A stretch of DNA of 64,000 nucleotides, from NCBI GenBank assembly GCA_965226545.1, contig OZ245364.1, positions 558,001 to 622,000 on the forward strand, written 5' to 3'. Below are positions 53,017-61,257 of the stretch, piece after piece. A program made the position numbers and the translations under genes. Within the stretch, counting starts at the first letter, position 1; every line of letters begins with the position of its first letter. Origin of the DNA: JAHRAW01 sp965226545. Its GTDB lineage: Bacteria; Pseudomonadota; Gammaproteobacteria; Arenicellales; Poriferihabitantaceae. The notes below the pieces were generated by a model. That model did not search any database, was not told the DNA's origin, and saw only the letters and a program-made list of their open reading frames with translations.

Positions 53017-53533
53017 TTCTTTTCGGTCGGAGTATCGCCCCAAGGTTCAGCGTACGCAAAATGGTCCGCTAAAGTGGGTTTATGACTACAACATGGCTTC
53101 CGGCACACTCGGCGCGTTCGGCAAAAAGGTTGTCCGCGCGTTCTTGGCGGAAAATGGCTTCACAATCACCCCGTATAAAGGCAGGGGCGTTGATTTCATC
53201 GTTAATGGTCGCCTAGCGGTCGCAAAAACATCCAAGTTATGGGATGGCGGCATTTACAAATTCCAACAAATTCGTAAAGACCAACAAAATCGTAAAGACG
53301 ATTACGAACTTATATTTTTTTTAGGGGTTTCGCCTGCCGCTGTAAACATTTGGGTTGCCAGCAAGCATGAAATCGTGTGGAAAGACCTTACAGGGCAGCA
53401 TGGCGGGCAACACGTAAACAGTAACACTTGGTGGATTACTTGTGTGCCCTCGAAAGCGTCCTATGCTTGGATGTACCCACAAAACGGCAACCCCTCTGTA
53501 ATTTGCAAGCGCTTGCGTCGAATGTTGAAGTAA
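53006..53533 (+). CDS. Second endonuclease-like domain, start codon within the IS end
   Basis: 175 residues, homologous to the C-terminal domain of the upstream fusion protein (GAFGKKVVRAFLAENGF, YKGRGVDFIVN, FFLGVSPAAVNIWVASK). The frame starts at an ATG inside the right inverted repeat of the IS; homology to copy 1 begins right after the IS. D63 and K74 correspond to D369 and K380 of copy 1; the residue two before the lysine is valine here. An in-frame 18-bp duplication gives QQIRKDQQNRKDDY. The reading frame is intact, so it may be expressed, but this is a truncated copy without its methyltransferase. Confidence 0.65.
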   Translation: MPAPSFRSEYRPKVQRTQNGPLKWVYDYNMASGTLGAFGKKVVRAFLAENGFTITPYKGRGVDFIVNGRLAVAKTSKLWDGGIYKFQQIRKDQQNRKDDYELIFFLGVSPAAVNIWVASKHEIVWKDLTGQHGGQHVNSNTWWITCVPSKASYAWMYPQNGNPSVICKRLRRMLK

Positions 53534-53547
53534 AACTGTTGACCGAT

Positions 53548-54369
53548 TCACCGTTGACAACGCGGACAATAAAAAGTCGAACGTTGCGCAATCACAATTT
53601 GCCGAATGCGCGCACCGCAGCGGTCGCACGGTTCACCGTTGCGTCCATACACCGCAAGTTGCTGCTCGAAATAACCGGGCATGCCGTCGGCGCCGGAGAA
53701 ATCGCGGAGGGTGGTGCCGCCCTTGGCGATGGCGGTGGTTAGTGTGGTTTTGACGGCTTGGGTTAATGTTGCGCAACGGGTGCGGCTGAGTTTGTAGCAG
53801 AGGCGAAGCGGATGGATGCGCGCCAAGTGCAGCGATTCGCTGGCGTAGATGTTGCCGACGCCGACGACGATGGTTGCGTTCATCAACAGCGTTTTGATTG
53901 CAACTTTGCGCGCGCGCGATTTGGCGTGTAAATAATCGCCGTCGAATTCATCGTCGAGCGGTTCGATGCCGAGCGATTGGATGCGCGGATGATGCTGCGG
54001 ATGTTCGGCGCACCACAACAAACAACCGAATCGACGCGGGTCGTGATAACGCAACAGCGCGCCGTTGTCGGTGATTAAATCGTAATGGTCGTGGCGGGCG
54101 ATGCGATGATGTGCGTTGGCATCGAGCAAACGAAACGAACCGGACATTCCCAAATGCGCAAGCAACCCGCCGCGGTCGAGTTGCATCAATAAATATTTGC
54201 CGCGTCTTTGCATTGCGATGATTTTGCGCCCGCGGGTTTTTTGTCCGATGCGCGAATCCACCGGCCAACGAAGGCGACGTTCGCGCACGCGCAACCGCAC
54301 AATGCGCGCGCCTTGCAAACGCGGACGCAAGCCGCGCAAAACGGTTTCGACTTCGGGCAATTCAGGCAT
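53548..54369 (-). CDS. mutM: Formamidopyrimidine-DNA glycosylase
   Basis: 273 residues, full length. Removes 8-oxoguanine and ring-opened purines and cuts the strand. Seen: N-terminal PELPEVETV with the catalytic proline, RRGKYLL with the conserved lysine near 58, HLGMSGSFR, the helix-two-turn-helix block ASESLHLARIHP, and the zinc finger with cysteines 248, 251, 268 and 271. Its last 150 bp are duplicated at 51693. The gene is convergent with the endonuclease-like gene, 14 bp from it. The start is the first ATG, as the N-terminal proline must follow the methionine directly. Confidence 0.97.
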   Translation of the reverse strand: MPELPEVETVLRGLRPRLQGARIVRLRVRERRLRWPVDSRIGQKTRGRKIIAMQRRGKYLLMQLDRGGLLAHLGMSGSFRLLDANAHHRIARHDHYDLITDNGALLRYHDPRRFGCLLWCAEHPQHHPRIQSLGIEPLDDEFDGDYLHAKSRARKVAIKTLLMNATIVVGVGNIYASESLHLARIHPLRLCYKLSRTRCATLTQAVKTTLTTAIAKGGTTLRDFSGADGMPGYFEQQLAVYGRNGEPCDRCGARIRQIVIAQRSTFYCPRCQR

Positions 54370-54675
54370 CGGGTTTGGGCGGTGTAAAACGGGTTAAAAT
54401 GCGCGACACAATGCGCGGTCGGTTTGATGATGGTTTCGATACTTGTTGGGATACTTGTTTCGATGTCGATTGTCGATGATGGTTTCGATGTCGACTTCGA
54501 CGTCAACTTCGATGCCAACTTCGATAACCGTGCGCGCAAAATGTTTGCAAGTGTTTGTTAAGTGTTTACTAATTGTTTGTTAACGGCTTGCCAATCGCTT
54601 GCAAATTATTTACGAATTATTTACGAATGAGTTAACAACCAAGTTCACCATTTTAACCGCATCGAGCCAACGTCA
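54370..54675. repeat. Repeat-rich spacer of 306 bp between mutM and the reductase gene
   Basis: At 54484-54531 four units of the TTCGATGCCAAC type repeat exactly every 12 bp; looser copies (GATGGTTTCGAT, ATACTTGTT) start at about 54420. After that comes an AT-rich stretch with TGTTTGTTAA-like copies. Promoters of the flanking divergent genes must lie here but are not obvious. Confidence 0.75.
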
Positions 54676-55746
54676 ATGTCGTTTGAAATCACCAATCGCC
54701 GCAGCGGCGAATCATTTGTCGCTAACGGCGATGAAACCATTTTGGCGGCGGCGTTGCGCGCCGGGCGATTGTTTCCGTATGGCTGTCGCAACGGCGTTTG
54801 CGGTGCGTGCAAATCTACGCTGGTGTCGGGGCGGGTTGAGTACGGCGAATACGACAAAGCCGCGCTCGATGATGATGAACGCGCGCAAGGCAAGGCGTTG
54901 TTGTGTCAGGCGATTGCGTTGGAGGATGTCGTCGTCGATGTCGCCGAGATTGCGACCGACGGCGAAATCCAAATTAAAATGTTGCCGTGTCGCATCGCCA
55001 AGATGGAAAAATTGGCGGATGATGTGATGCGCGTTTTTTTGCAGTTGCCGCGCACGCAAACGTTTAATTTTTTGCCCGGGCAATACATCGACTTGATAAT
55101 GAAGGACGGCGCGCGCCGCAGTTTTTCCATCGCCAACCTGCCGGATGAATCGCGCGAGGAGGGAATCGAGTTGCATATTCGCCGCGTGCCCGGCGGGCGG
55201 TTTACGCCGAAGTTGTTTGATGTGTTGCGCGAACGCGATTTGTTGCGATTGGAAGGCCCGTTTGGCGCCTATGTTTGGCAATCGGCGGATGATGCGCCGG
55301 TGTTAATGATTGCCGGCGGCACCGGGTTTTCGCCGGTGAAGGGATTGATTGCGCGCGCCTTGCAAAACAATCCGCGCCAACGCATTCATTTATTTTGGGG
55401 CGCGCGCGATGAACAGGATTTATACCTGCATGAACTCGCGCAAATTTGGGCCGATGCGCATGAAAATTTTGACTATACGCCGGTGCTGTCGTCGTTGCCG
55501 CCGGCGCGCGCGGCGCAATGGCAGGGCGCGCGCGGTTGGGTGCATGATGCGGTGCTCGAGGCGCATTCGAAATTCGATGAGTTCGATGTGTATGCAAGCG
55601 GGCCGCCGGTGATGATTGACGCCTTGCGCAGTCGGCTTGGTGAAAAGGGCATGCGTGAGTCGCGGTTCTTTTTTGATTCGTTTACTTATGCGGATGATGG
55701 TGGCGGTGCCGGTAACAGTGACAGTGCAAGTAACAGTGACACTTAA
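54676..55746 (+). CDS. 2Fe-2S ferredoxin-type NAD(P)H reductase (CDP-6-deoxyglucoseen reductase-like)
   Basis: 356 residues in three parts. Residues 1-90: plant-type [2Fe-2S] ferredoxin with CRNGVCGAC and a fourth cysteine in LLCQ. Residues 100-200: FAD domain with RSFSIAN. Residues 210-340: NAD domain with MIAGGTGFSPVKGLI and YASGPPVMID. The order matches AscD/RfbI-type and oxygenase reductases. The real partner oxygenase or dehydratase is not in the window. The last 20 residues (GGGAGNSDSASNSDT) are a low-complexity tail from repeat DNA. Confidence 0.88.
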   Translation: MSFEITNRRSGESFVANGDETILAAALRAGRLFPYGCRNGVCGACKSTLVSGRVEYGEYDKAALDDDERAQGKALLCQAIALEDVVVDVAEIATDGEIQIKMLPCRIAKMEKLADDVMRVFLQLPRTQTFNFLPGQYIDLIMKDGARRSFSIANLPDESREEGIELHIRRVPGGRFTPKLFDVLRERDLLRLEGPFGAYVWQSADDAPVLMIAGGTGFSPVKGLIARALQNNPRQRIHLFWGARDEQDLYLHELAQIWADAHENFDYTPVLSSLPPARAAQWQGARGWVHDAVLEAHSKFDEFDVYASGPPVMIDALRSRLGEKGMRESRFFFDSFTYADDGGGAGNSDSASNSDT

Positions 55747-55846
55747 TACGTTAATCGCTTTGCGGGTTAACTGTGCGCGTTCAATGTGCGATTGACAACA
55801 GTAAATTACAAACAAACATAAACAAAAAATAAACAAAAATAAAAAA

Positions 55847-55875
55847 GTAAAAAGTAAAAAGTAAAAAGTAAAAAA
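55847..55875. repeat. Microsatellite (GTAAAAA)4
   Basis: Four perfect 7-bp units in the A-rich spacer between the convergent reductase and hemY genes. The surrounding 55805-55885 is nearly all A and short AAAC runs on the plus strand. Confidence 0.85.
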
Positions 55876-55924
55876 TAAACAATCATTAACACGGTCACTT
55901 CATTGTCACCGTCACTTTCGTCGT

Positions 55925-57190
55925 TTACTTCACCGCCGGAATTACCTCGCCGCTTGCATCTTGTTCGAGCAATTGACCGGCGCGTGCGGCGTCGCGGCGT
56001 GATGCGTTGGGGGCGAGTGCGGTGATGGCTTGTCGATAGCGGCGCATTGCGGCATCGACATCGCCGATGGCGTCGAGCAATTCGCCGAGTTCGAGATGGG
56101 CGTCGGCGCGACCGTCTTCGTTGATGACGGCGGCAAAAAATTCGCGCGCTTCGTCAAAGCGGCGCGCGCGGCGACATAATCTTGCGACCGCCAATTTTAA
56201 ATCCGCATGCTCGCCGTATTTTTTCAGCCATGATTTCACCAGCGCAATTTGGTCGTTGGTGAATGCGGTTTCGACGCGACCGTATAACGCCGCCAACTCG
56301 GCGTGATAACCGCGGTTGAGTGCGCGGCGCAACGTTTTTTCGGCGGTCGCGTGTTTGCCGCAATCAATCAACAGCCGACAGTAGCCGGCGATTTGTTGCG
56401 GCTTTTTGCGTTGCTTTGCCGACAGTGCATTGAAGGTTTGCGTTGGGCGATTGCCGTCGCCTTGTAACAACGCCGGCGACGCCCAAAAATGTCGCGCCGC
56501 AAGTTGTTCCCATGTCACCAATTGATGCGGCGGAAACGCCTTGATGCGCACCAACAGCGGCAACAATTTTGCCAATGAATGCCAATCGGCAAGTTGCCGA
56601 TACACTTCGGCAAGCAAGCGTCCGGCCGCAATGTTGTTGGGTGCGCGCGTGCGAAGTTTTTCCAATGCATCGCGCGCCTGCACCAACTCGCCGGCGTAAA
56701 AATGCAGACGCGCTTGAGTCAATCGAATCGCGGTTCGATGCGCGGGGTGACGCAGCAATGCGTCGGCAAGATAACGGTCGCGCGCGCGCGCATTGCCGAG
56801 TTGTTGAGCGGCATACGCCGCGCCGAGATAATTTAACAGCGGCGCCTTGTTGTGCGGCAACAAGTTCAGCAGTTTGCGTTCGGCGCTTGCCCAATCGCCT
56901 TCGATTAACTTTGCATAGCCGCGCATCGTAAAAATTTGCGCGTTGGTTTGATTGCGGCGCAATCGCCATTTGGCGAATCGCTTCGGCGCGCGCAACAACG
57001 CGCCGAGCAAATTAAAAAACCAATACAACAACAAAAACCCGAGCGCGGCAAACAACGCAAACAACGCCAACGGCAACCGTACAGTATACGGCGCGCGCGA
57101 CAACACAACATAGCCGGGGTCTTCGAGCGCAAGCGATGCAAAGCCGACGGCGAGGCCGAGCGCGATGAGCGCGGCGATGATGGTTTTCAT
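55925..57190 (-). CDS. hemY: Haem biosynthesis-associated protein HemY
   Basis: 421 residues. Two N-terminal membrane helices (about 4-24 and 40-66, ALFALFAALGFLLLYWFF) followed by tetratricopeptide-like repeats to the end (ARDALEKLRTRAPNNIAAGRLLAEVY, ADAHLELGELLDAIGDVDAAM). This is the proteobacterial HemY of the hemCDXY cluster, an inner-membrane protein of uncertain function, not the Bacillus protoporphyrinogen oxidase of the same name. The ATG overlaps the hemX stop as ATGA, so it is translated with hemX. Confidence 0.92.
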   Translation of the reverse strand: MKTIIAALIALGLAVGFASLALEDPGYVVLSRAPYTVRLPLALFALFAALGFLLLYWFFNLLGALLRAPKRFAKWRLRRNQTNAQIFTMRGYAKLIEGDWASAERKLLNLLPHNKAPLLNYLGAAYAAQQLGNARARDRYLADALLRHPAHRTAIRLTQARLHFYAGELVQARDALEKLRTRAPNNIAAGRLLAEVYRQLADWHSLAKLLPLLVRIKAFPPHQLVTWEQLAARHFWASPALLQGDGNRPTQTFNALSAKQRKKPQQIAGYCRLLIDCGKHATAEKTLRRALNRGYHAELAALYGRVETAFTNDQIALVKSWLKKYGEHADLKLAVARLCRRARRFDEAREFFAAVINEDGRADAHLELGELLDAIGDVDAAMRRYRQAITALAPNASRRDAARAGQLLEQDASGEVIPAVK

Positions 57191-58428
57191 CGCACCGCCT
57201 TGGCCGCTTCGCGCAAGGCGCGCAACGATGCCGAGATGTCCGGCGTCGGCTTGGGCGTCGCGGATTTAAGTGCATCGAGTCGCGCCAACCAATTGCGCAC
57301 GCGTTTCGAATCGGCGGCGAATTGTGCGCCGACCCAATGATGCGCATCGGCGAGTCGCGCGCCGTATGCATCGTGTTGTTCGCGCAACAACGCCAGTTGC
57401 GCGCCTTCCAACATCAATCGCGCCTTCTCGACCATCACCCAACGCAACTCGACCGACAACAACGGCGCAATCGGCGCGCCTTCGGTTTCGATTTGCACCA
57501 TCGCTTTGATGTCCGCCAACACTGTGTTAACCGCGCGCCACATCGATGAATCGGTCGACGCGGACTCTTGCGTTGCATGCGGCGAAGTTTGTTCGAGAGG
57601 CGGCGCTTGTTTATCCGCTTCACTTGTCGGATTATTTGATTCGTTGTCGGATTGGTTGTGCGCATCCGACGCATCGCCGGCCAGCGGCAGATGAGTTAAT
57701 TCGCGCGACAGTTCGCTGAGCGAAGTTAAGGTCAACGCCAAGCCGTCGTCGGCGCGCGCATCGAGCGCATCGATTTCATCGGCGAGCAATTGACGCACCG
57801 CAATCCATTCCGGCGCCGGCAACGGGCGCAGACGTTCGGCGGCGAGTTGCAATGCGGCGCGCGCCAATCGCGCATCGCCGGTCAGGGTTAAGCGATAGTT
57901 GGCGATGATTAACAATTGCTCGGCTTCGCGCACGCGCAATTGGTCGAGTTGCCCGCTAAACTGCGCGCGCGCCGCGCTCAGCGACGACGCCAATGAATGC
58001 ACTTCGATGCGCAGTTGCGATTCGTTTTCGCGCAAGGCGTTTTTTTCGGCGCGCAGTTCGCCGCGCAATTCACCGCGCAACTCGGCAAGTTGTTGCCCGC
58101 CGATTCGTTCGATGTCGGCAAGCGTCGATTCGACTGCGGCGAGTCGTGTAGCCAGCGAAGCATCGCGCGTCGACGTCGTCGGGGTGTCGGCGATTGGCGC
58201 GGCGACGGGCGGTGCGGTGTTAACTTGCGCGAGCGGCGGCGCGGTTTGTGCGCGCAATTGCACGGCGTTGCGCCATAACAAATAGCCGCCCACCATCATC
58301 GCCGCGCTGATGAACAACATCAACAGCGACACCACCACCAACCCGACGCGCCGCTTCGGTGCGGTGCGCGCATCAGTGGCGGATAAAGTCGGCGGCGGGT
58401 TCATCGGCGTGGGCGTTATCGATGGCAT
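57187..58428 (-). CDS. hemX: HemX family membrane protein
   Basis: 413 residues. One N-terminal membrane helix (GLVVVSLLMLFISAAMMVGGYLL), a coiled-coil-like region (about 95-160, rich in LRGELRAEKNALRENE), then the conserved HemX part: LIIANYRLTLTGDARLARAALQLA, and VELRWVMVEKARLMLEGAQLALLREQ. Often annotated as uroporphyrinogen III methyltransferase, but no such domain is present. An acidic N/S/Q-rich insert sits at about 250-285. The first ATG (58428) lies in a GGCGATGG-like repeat; the ATG at 58404 is equally likely. Confidence 0.88.
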   Translation of the reverse strand: MPSITPTPMNPPPTLSATDARTAPKRRVGLVVVSLLMLFISAAMMVGGYLLWRNAVQLRAQTAPPLAQVNTAPPVAAPIADTPTTSTRDASLATRLAAVESTLADIERIGGQQLAELRGELRGELRAEKNALRENESQLRIEVHSLASSLSAARAQFSGQLDQLRVREAEQLLIIANYRLTLTGDARLARAALQLAAERLRPLPAPEWIAVRQLLADEIDALDARADDGLALTLTSLSELSRELTHLPLAGDASDAHNQSDNESNNPTSEADKQAPPLEQTSPHATQESASTDSSMWRAVNTVLADIKAMVQIETEGAPIAPLLSVELRWVMVEKARLMLEGAQLALLREQHDAYGARLADAHHWVGAQFAADSKRVRNWLARLDALKSATPKPTPDISASLRALREAAKAVR

Positions 58429-58499
58429 CGCGTTGGCGATGGGGTTGGCGATGGCATTGGCGATGGCGCAATGTTACCGCATTTGCGTTTATGGTTTAA

Positions 58500-58690
58500 T
58501 TTTTGATTGGTAACTTTTAATGTTCAATTTGTCATTTGTCGTTTGCAATTCGCGGTTCGCGATTCACAGTTCACAATTTACATTTCATAAGTTGCAAGTT
58601 CACAAGTTCGCAATTCACAATCCACAGTTCAAAACTTATTGTCTGTAATTGCAATTGCGACTTCGAATGTAACTACAACTGTAAATGCAA
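58500..58690. repeat. Degenerate AATTCACAGTTCAC-type repeats between hemD and hemX
   Basis: Imperfect units of 9-12 bp such as CAATTCAC, CAGTTCAC and AAGTTCAC fill most of the 291-bp spacer (58429-58719). In most relatives hemD and hemX are close together or overlap, so this spacer is unusually long. Confidence 0.75.
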
Positions 58691-58719
58691 CTACACTCCA
58701 CCGCATCCGCATCGACAGT

Positions 58720-59580
58720 TCACGCCACAACCGCCGCGCGCGTTTTTTGCCAGGCAATCAACGCATCGACCACCGCGCGGTCGCCGGGTTGGGCGATGAT
58801 GATTTCGCCGCGCGCGCCGAGTTGTCGGCAGTGGTCGGCAATGCGCGCGCTGTAGGTGCAAATCGGCGTGTTCAACAACAACGCGGAATGTTCGCCGAGC
58901 AATTGCATAAGCGCATCGATGGCAAACACGCCGGTGGCGACGACGACATCGATTTTGCGCGCGCGCCATTTTGCAATCAACGGCGCGACCGCGGCGGTGG
59001 CGTGTACGCGACGATAACTTTCGACATATTGCACTTGTGCGCCGCGCGATTCGAGCGTTTGTTTTAAGTGTTCGCGTCCGGCTTGCGCGCGAAAGATGAC
59101 GATGTGTTGTTCGGCGCAATCGAATGAATGCAACGCCGCCAGCAAGCCTTCGCTGTCGATGGATTGTTCGGCGACAAAATCGACGCGTTGGAATTCGCGC
59201 GTGCATTGTCGCGCGGTTTGCGGGCCGACCGCGGCGATGCGCGAATGCGCGGGCAGGGTTAATTGCGCGGCGCGCAATTGTGCGCCGATGTGTTTGACGG
59301 CGTGTACGCTGGTGAAAATTAACAACGCAACTTGTCGGCGGTTAAGTGCGCGCAATGCGCCGCGCACTTCGGGCGGATTGGACGGCGGCTGAATTTCAAT
59401 CACCGGAAAAACAATCGGCGCGCCGCCGCATTCCTCGATGCGCGCGCCCAGTTGTTGCGCTTCGCGCAATGGACGGGTGACCAACACGCCGACGCCGCGC
59501 AACGTTGTTTGCGCGGCGGTTGTGAAAGTGACCGACGTCGATGGGTTGGCGGTTACTTGATGGGTTATGTTGTTGGTCAC
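58720..59580 (-). CDS. hemD: Uroporphyrinogen-III synthase
   Basis: 286 residues. Cyclises hydroxymethylbilane with inversion of ring D. The family is poorly conserved, but the frame is recognisable: GVGVLVTRPLREAQQLGARI at the start, FTSVHAVKHIG, IAAVGPQTARQC, VYVESYRR-like QYVESYRRV, and ICTYSARIADHCRQLG near the end. It lies between hemC and hemX as expected. The start is a GTG at 59580; the first 25 residues (MTNNITHQVTANPSTSV) come from a repeat tract and translation may begin nearer LRGVGVLVT. Confidence 0.9.
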   Translation of the reverse strand: MTNNITHQVTANPSTSVTFTTAAQTTLRGVGVLVTRPLREAQQLGARIEECGGAPIVFPVIEIQPPSNPPEVRGALRALNRRQVALLIFTSVHAVKHIGAQLRAAQLTLPAHSRIAAVGPQTARQCTREFQRVDFVAEQSIDSEGLLAALHSFDCAEQHIVIFRAQAGREHLKQTLESRGAQVQYVESYRRVHATAAVAPLIAKWRARKIDVVVATGVFAIDALMQLLGEHSALLLNTPICTYSARIADHCRQLGARGEIIIAQPGDRAVVDALIAWQKTRAAVVA

Positions 59581-59740
59581 TTTATTCGTTACTTAGCAAG
59601 TCACTATTAATCGTCACTTCACTCGTCACTTCATTCGTTAACTTACCGCGTCACTTAACTTGTCACTTATTAAGTCACTTAATAACGTCACTTAATAACA
59701 TAACGTTCGTAACGTTACTTTATAACATTCCTTAACACCC
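59581..59740. repeat. Degenerate CGTCACTTAATA-type repeats between hemC and hemD
   Basis: About ten 12-13 bp units of the type CGTCACTTCACT, TGTCACTTATTA, ACGTCACTTAATA occupy the entire 160-bp spacer. hemC and hemD normally adjoin closely, so the tract probably grew within the operon. Confidence 0.8.
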
Positions 59741-60667
59741 TCACACCCGACGCGCTTCATCGAGCAATTGCGCGGCGCCTTGTGCGAGCAGGTCTTCGGC
59801 GACGGCGGCGGCGAGTGCATCGGCATCCTGCGATGCGCCGCTGTGGTCGGCGCGCAACAGTGTCGAGCCGTCGACGGCGCCAACCATTGCGCGCAGATGC
59901 AATTGTGCATCGTGTTGGGTTGCATGCACCGCAATCGGCGCATGGCAATCGCCGCCGAGGTTGGCGGCGACATGGCGTTCGGTGCGTACGCAAAGCGCGC
60001 TGTCGGCGCAATTGAGTCTTGCTAATTGCGCGCGCAATGCATGGTCATCGACGCGACATTGCACGCCGATGGCGCCTTGCCCGGCGGCCGGCGGATGGTG
60101 ATGCACATCGAGTCGTTCGCCGATGCGGTGATGCAAATTTAACCGCTCGAGTCCGGCGACCGCCAGCACCACGCCGTCTAATTCGCCGTTGTCGAGTTTG
60201 GCGAGTCGCGTCGGCACATTGCCGCGCAAATTCACCACGCGCACGTTTGCAAATCGCGCGCGCAATTGACATTGGCGGCGCAAACTGCAGGTGCCGACAA
60301 CAAAATCGGGCGGCAATCGATGCAGCGCATCGACGCGATTCGATACGAATGCATCGCGCGCATCGGCGCGCGCGCAAATCGCCGCCAGCGTCAACCCGTC
60401 GGGCGATTGCGCGGTCATGTCCTTAACCGAATGCACCGCAAGGTCGGCTTCGCCGCTCAACAACGCGGCTTCCAATTCCTTTAAGAAAAGCCCCTTGCCG
60501 CCGATGTCGGCGAGCGGCGCATCGATGTGTTTATCGCCGTCGGTTTCGATTTTGCGCAATCGCACCGTTAACTCGGCGTGCGCGCGCAACAATTGGTCGC
60601 GCACAAAATTTGCCTGCCACAACGCCAATTCGCTTTGGCGCGTGGCGATGGTCAACGTCGACCTCAT
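59741..60667 (-). CDS. hemC: Porphobilinogen deaminase (hydroxymethylbilane synthase)
   Basis: 308 residues. Joins four porphobilinogens into hydroxymethylbilane. Seen: IATRQSELALWQA at the start, TDGDKHIDAPLADIGGKGLFLKELEAALL, AVHSVKDM, TCSLRRQCQLRARF, NLRGNVPTRLAKLD and the dipyrromethane-binding cysteine 241 in GGDCHAPIAVHA. All are intact. It starts as ATGA over the stop of the SPOR gene, so argS, the SPOR gene and hemC are read together. Confidence 0.96.
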   Translation of the reverse strand: MRSTLTIATRQSELALWQANFVRDQLLRAHAELTVRLRKIETDGDKHIDAPLADIGGKGLFLKELEAALLSGEADLAVHSVKDMTAQSPDGLTLAAICARADARDAFVSNRVDALHRLPPDFVVGTCSLRRQCQLRARFANVRVVNLRGNVPTRLAKLDNGELDGVVLAVAGLERLNLHHRIGERLDVHHHPPAAGQGAIGVQCRVDDHALRAQLARLNCADSALCVRTERHVAANLGGDCHAPIAVHATQHDAQLHLRAMVGAVDGSTLLRADHSGASQDADALAAAVAEDLLAQGAAQLLDEARRV

Positions 60668-61257
60668 CGCGAGTCGACCATTTTCAGGCGCAAGGTTTTG
60701 ATGTCGATGGTTTGCAGTTGCCGGTCGGCGTCGACCATCGCGCTGTATGAGGAATACGGGCCGAGTCGCACGCGGTAAAAATCGCCGCGTCCTTGGATGG
60801 TGATTTTTTGTATCTTCGAAGCGAAGCCGTGAAAGGCGAGGCGCACCTTTAATTTATCGGCATCAAAGTGTTTGGAAAACGAACCGGCTTGCAGCATAAA
60901 CGCGGTGCGCGCGCCGCCGTCGCTTGGCGCGGTTTTCGAGCGTTCAATCTCGGGCGGACTGTGCGGCGCGGTGATTTCAATTTCGGGCAGCACGGTAAAA
61001 AATGAAAAATCGGTGCGCGGTTTATCCGACGGCGGCGCTTTCGATTGTGATTGTGATTGCGTTTGTGATTGCGCGGTGCGCGGCGCATCGCGCGACGTCC
61101 GCTGCGCGCCATCGATCAATTCGCGAATGCCGGCGCCCTGCAAAATCAACACGCCAAGCGCGCCGGCGATGATGCCGGCAATGAACGTCGCCACGCCGGA
61201 CCATTGCCCGCGCGACGGTTTGGCGCGGCTGGGTTTGCGGCGGCGCGCCTGCGGCAT
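60664..61257 (-). CDS. SPOR-domain protein with one membrane helix
   Basis: 197 residues. Short basic cytosolic part, a membrane helix at about 23-41 (ATFIAGIIAGALGVLIL), a low-complexity linker, and a C-terminal SPOR domain at about 122-195 (TAFMLQAGSFSKHFDADKLKVRLAFHG, YRVRLGPYSSYSAMVDADRQL). SPOR domains bind denuded glycan strands at the division septum, so a role in cell division like FtsN or DedD is likely. It overlaps argS by one base (TAATG) and hemC by ATGA. Confidence 0.9.
   Translation of the reverse strand: MPQARRRKPSRAKPSRGQWSGVATFIAGIIAGALGVLILQGAGIRELIDGAQRTSRDAPRTAQSQTQSQSQSKAPPSDKPRTDFSFFTVLPEIEITAPHSPPEIERSKTAPSDGGARTAFMLQAGSFSKHFDADKLKVRLAFHGFASKIQKITIQGRGDFYRVRLGPYSSYSAMVDADRQLQTIDIKTLRLKMVDSR

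Noticed and set aside
57187..58428. Uroporphyrinogen-III C-methyltransferase activity for HemX
   Set aside because: The common database name comes from fused proteins. This one has only a membrane helix, coiled coil and the HemX domain, with no methyltransferase motifs.
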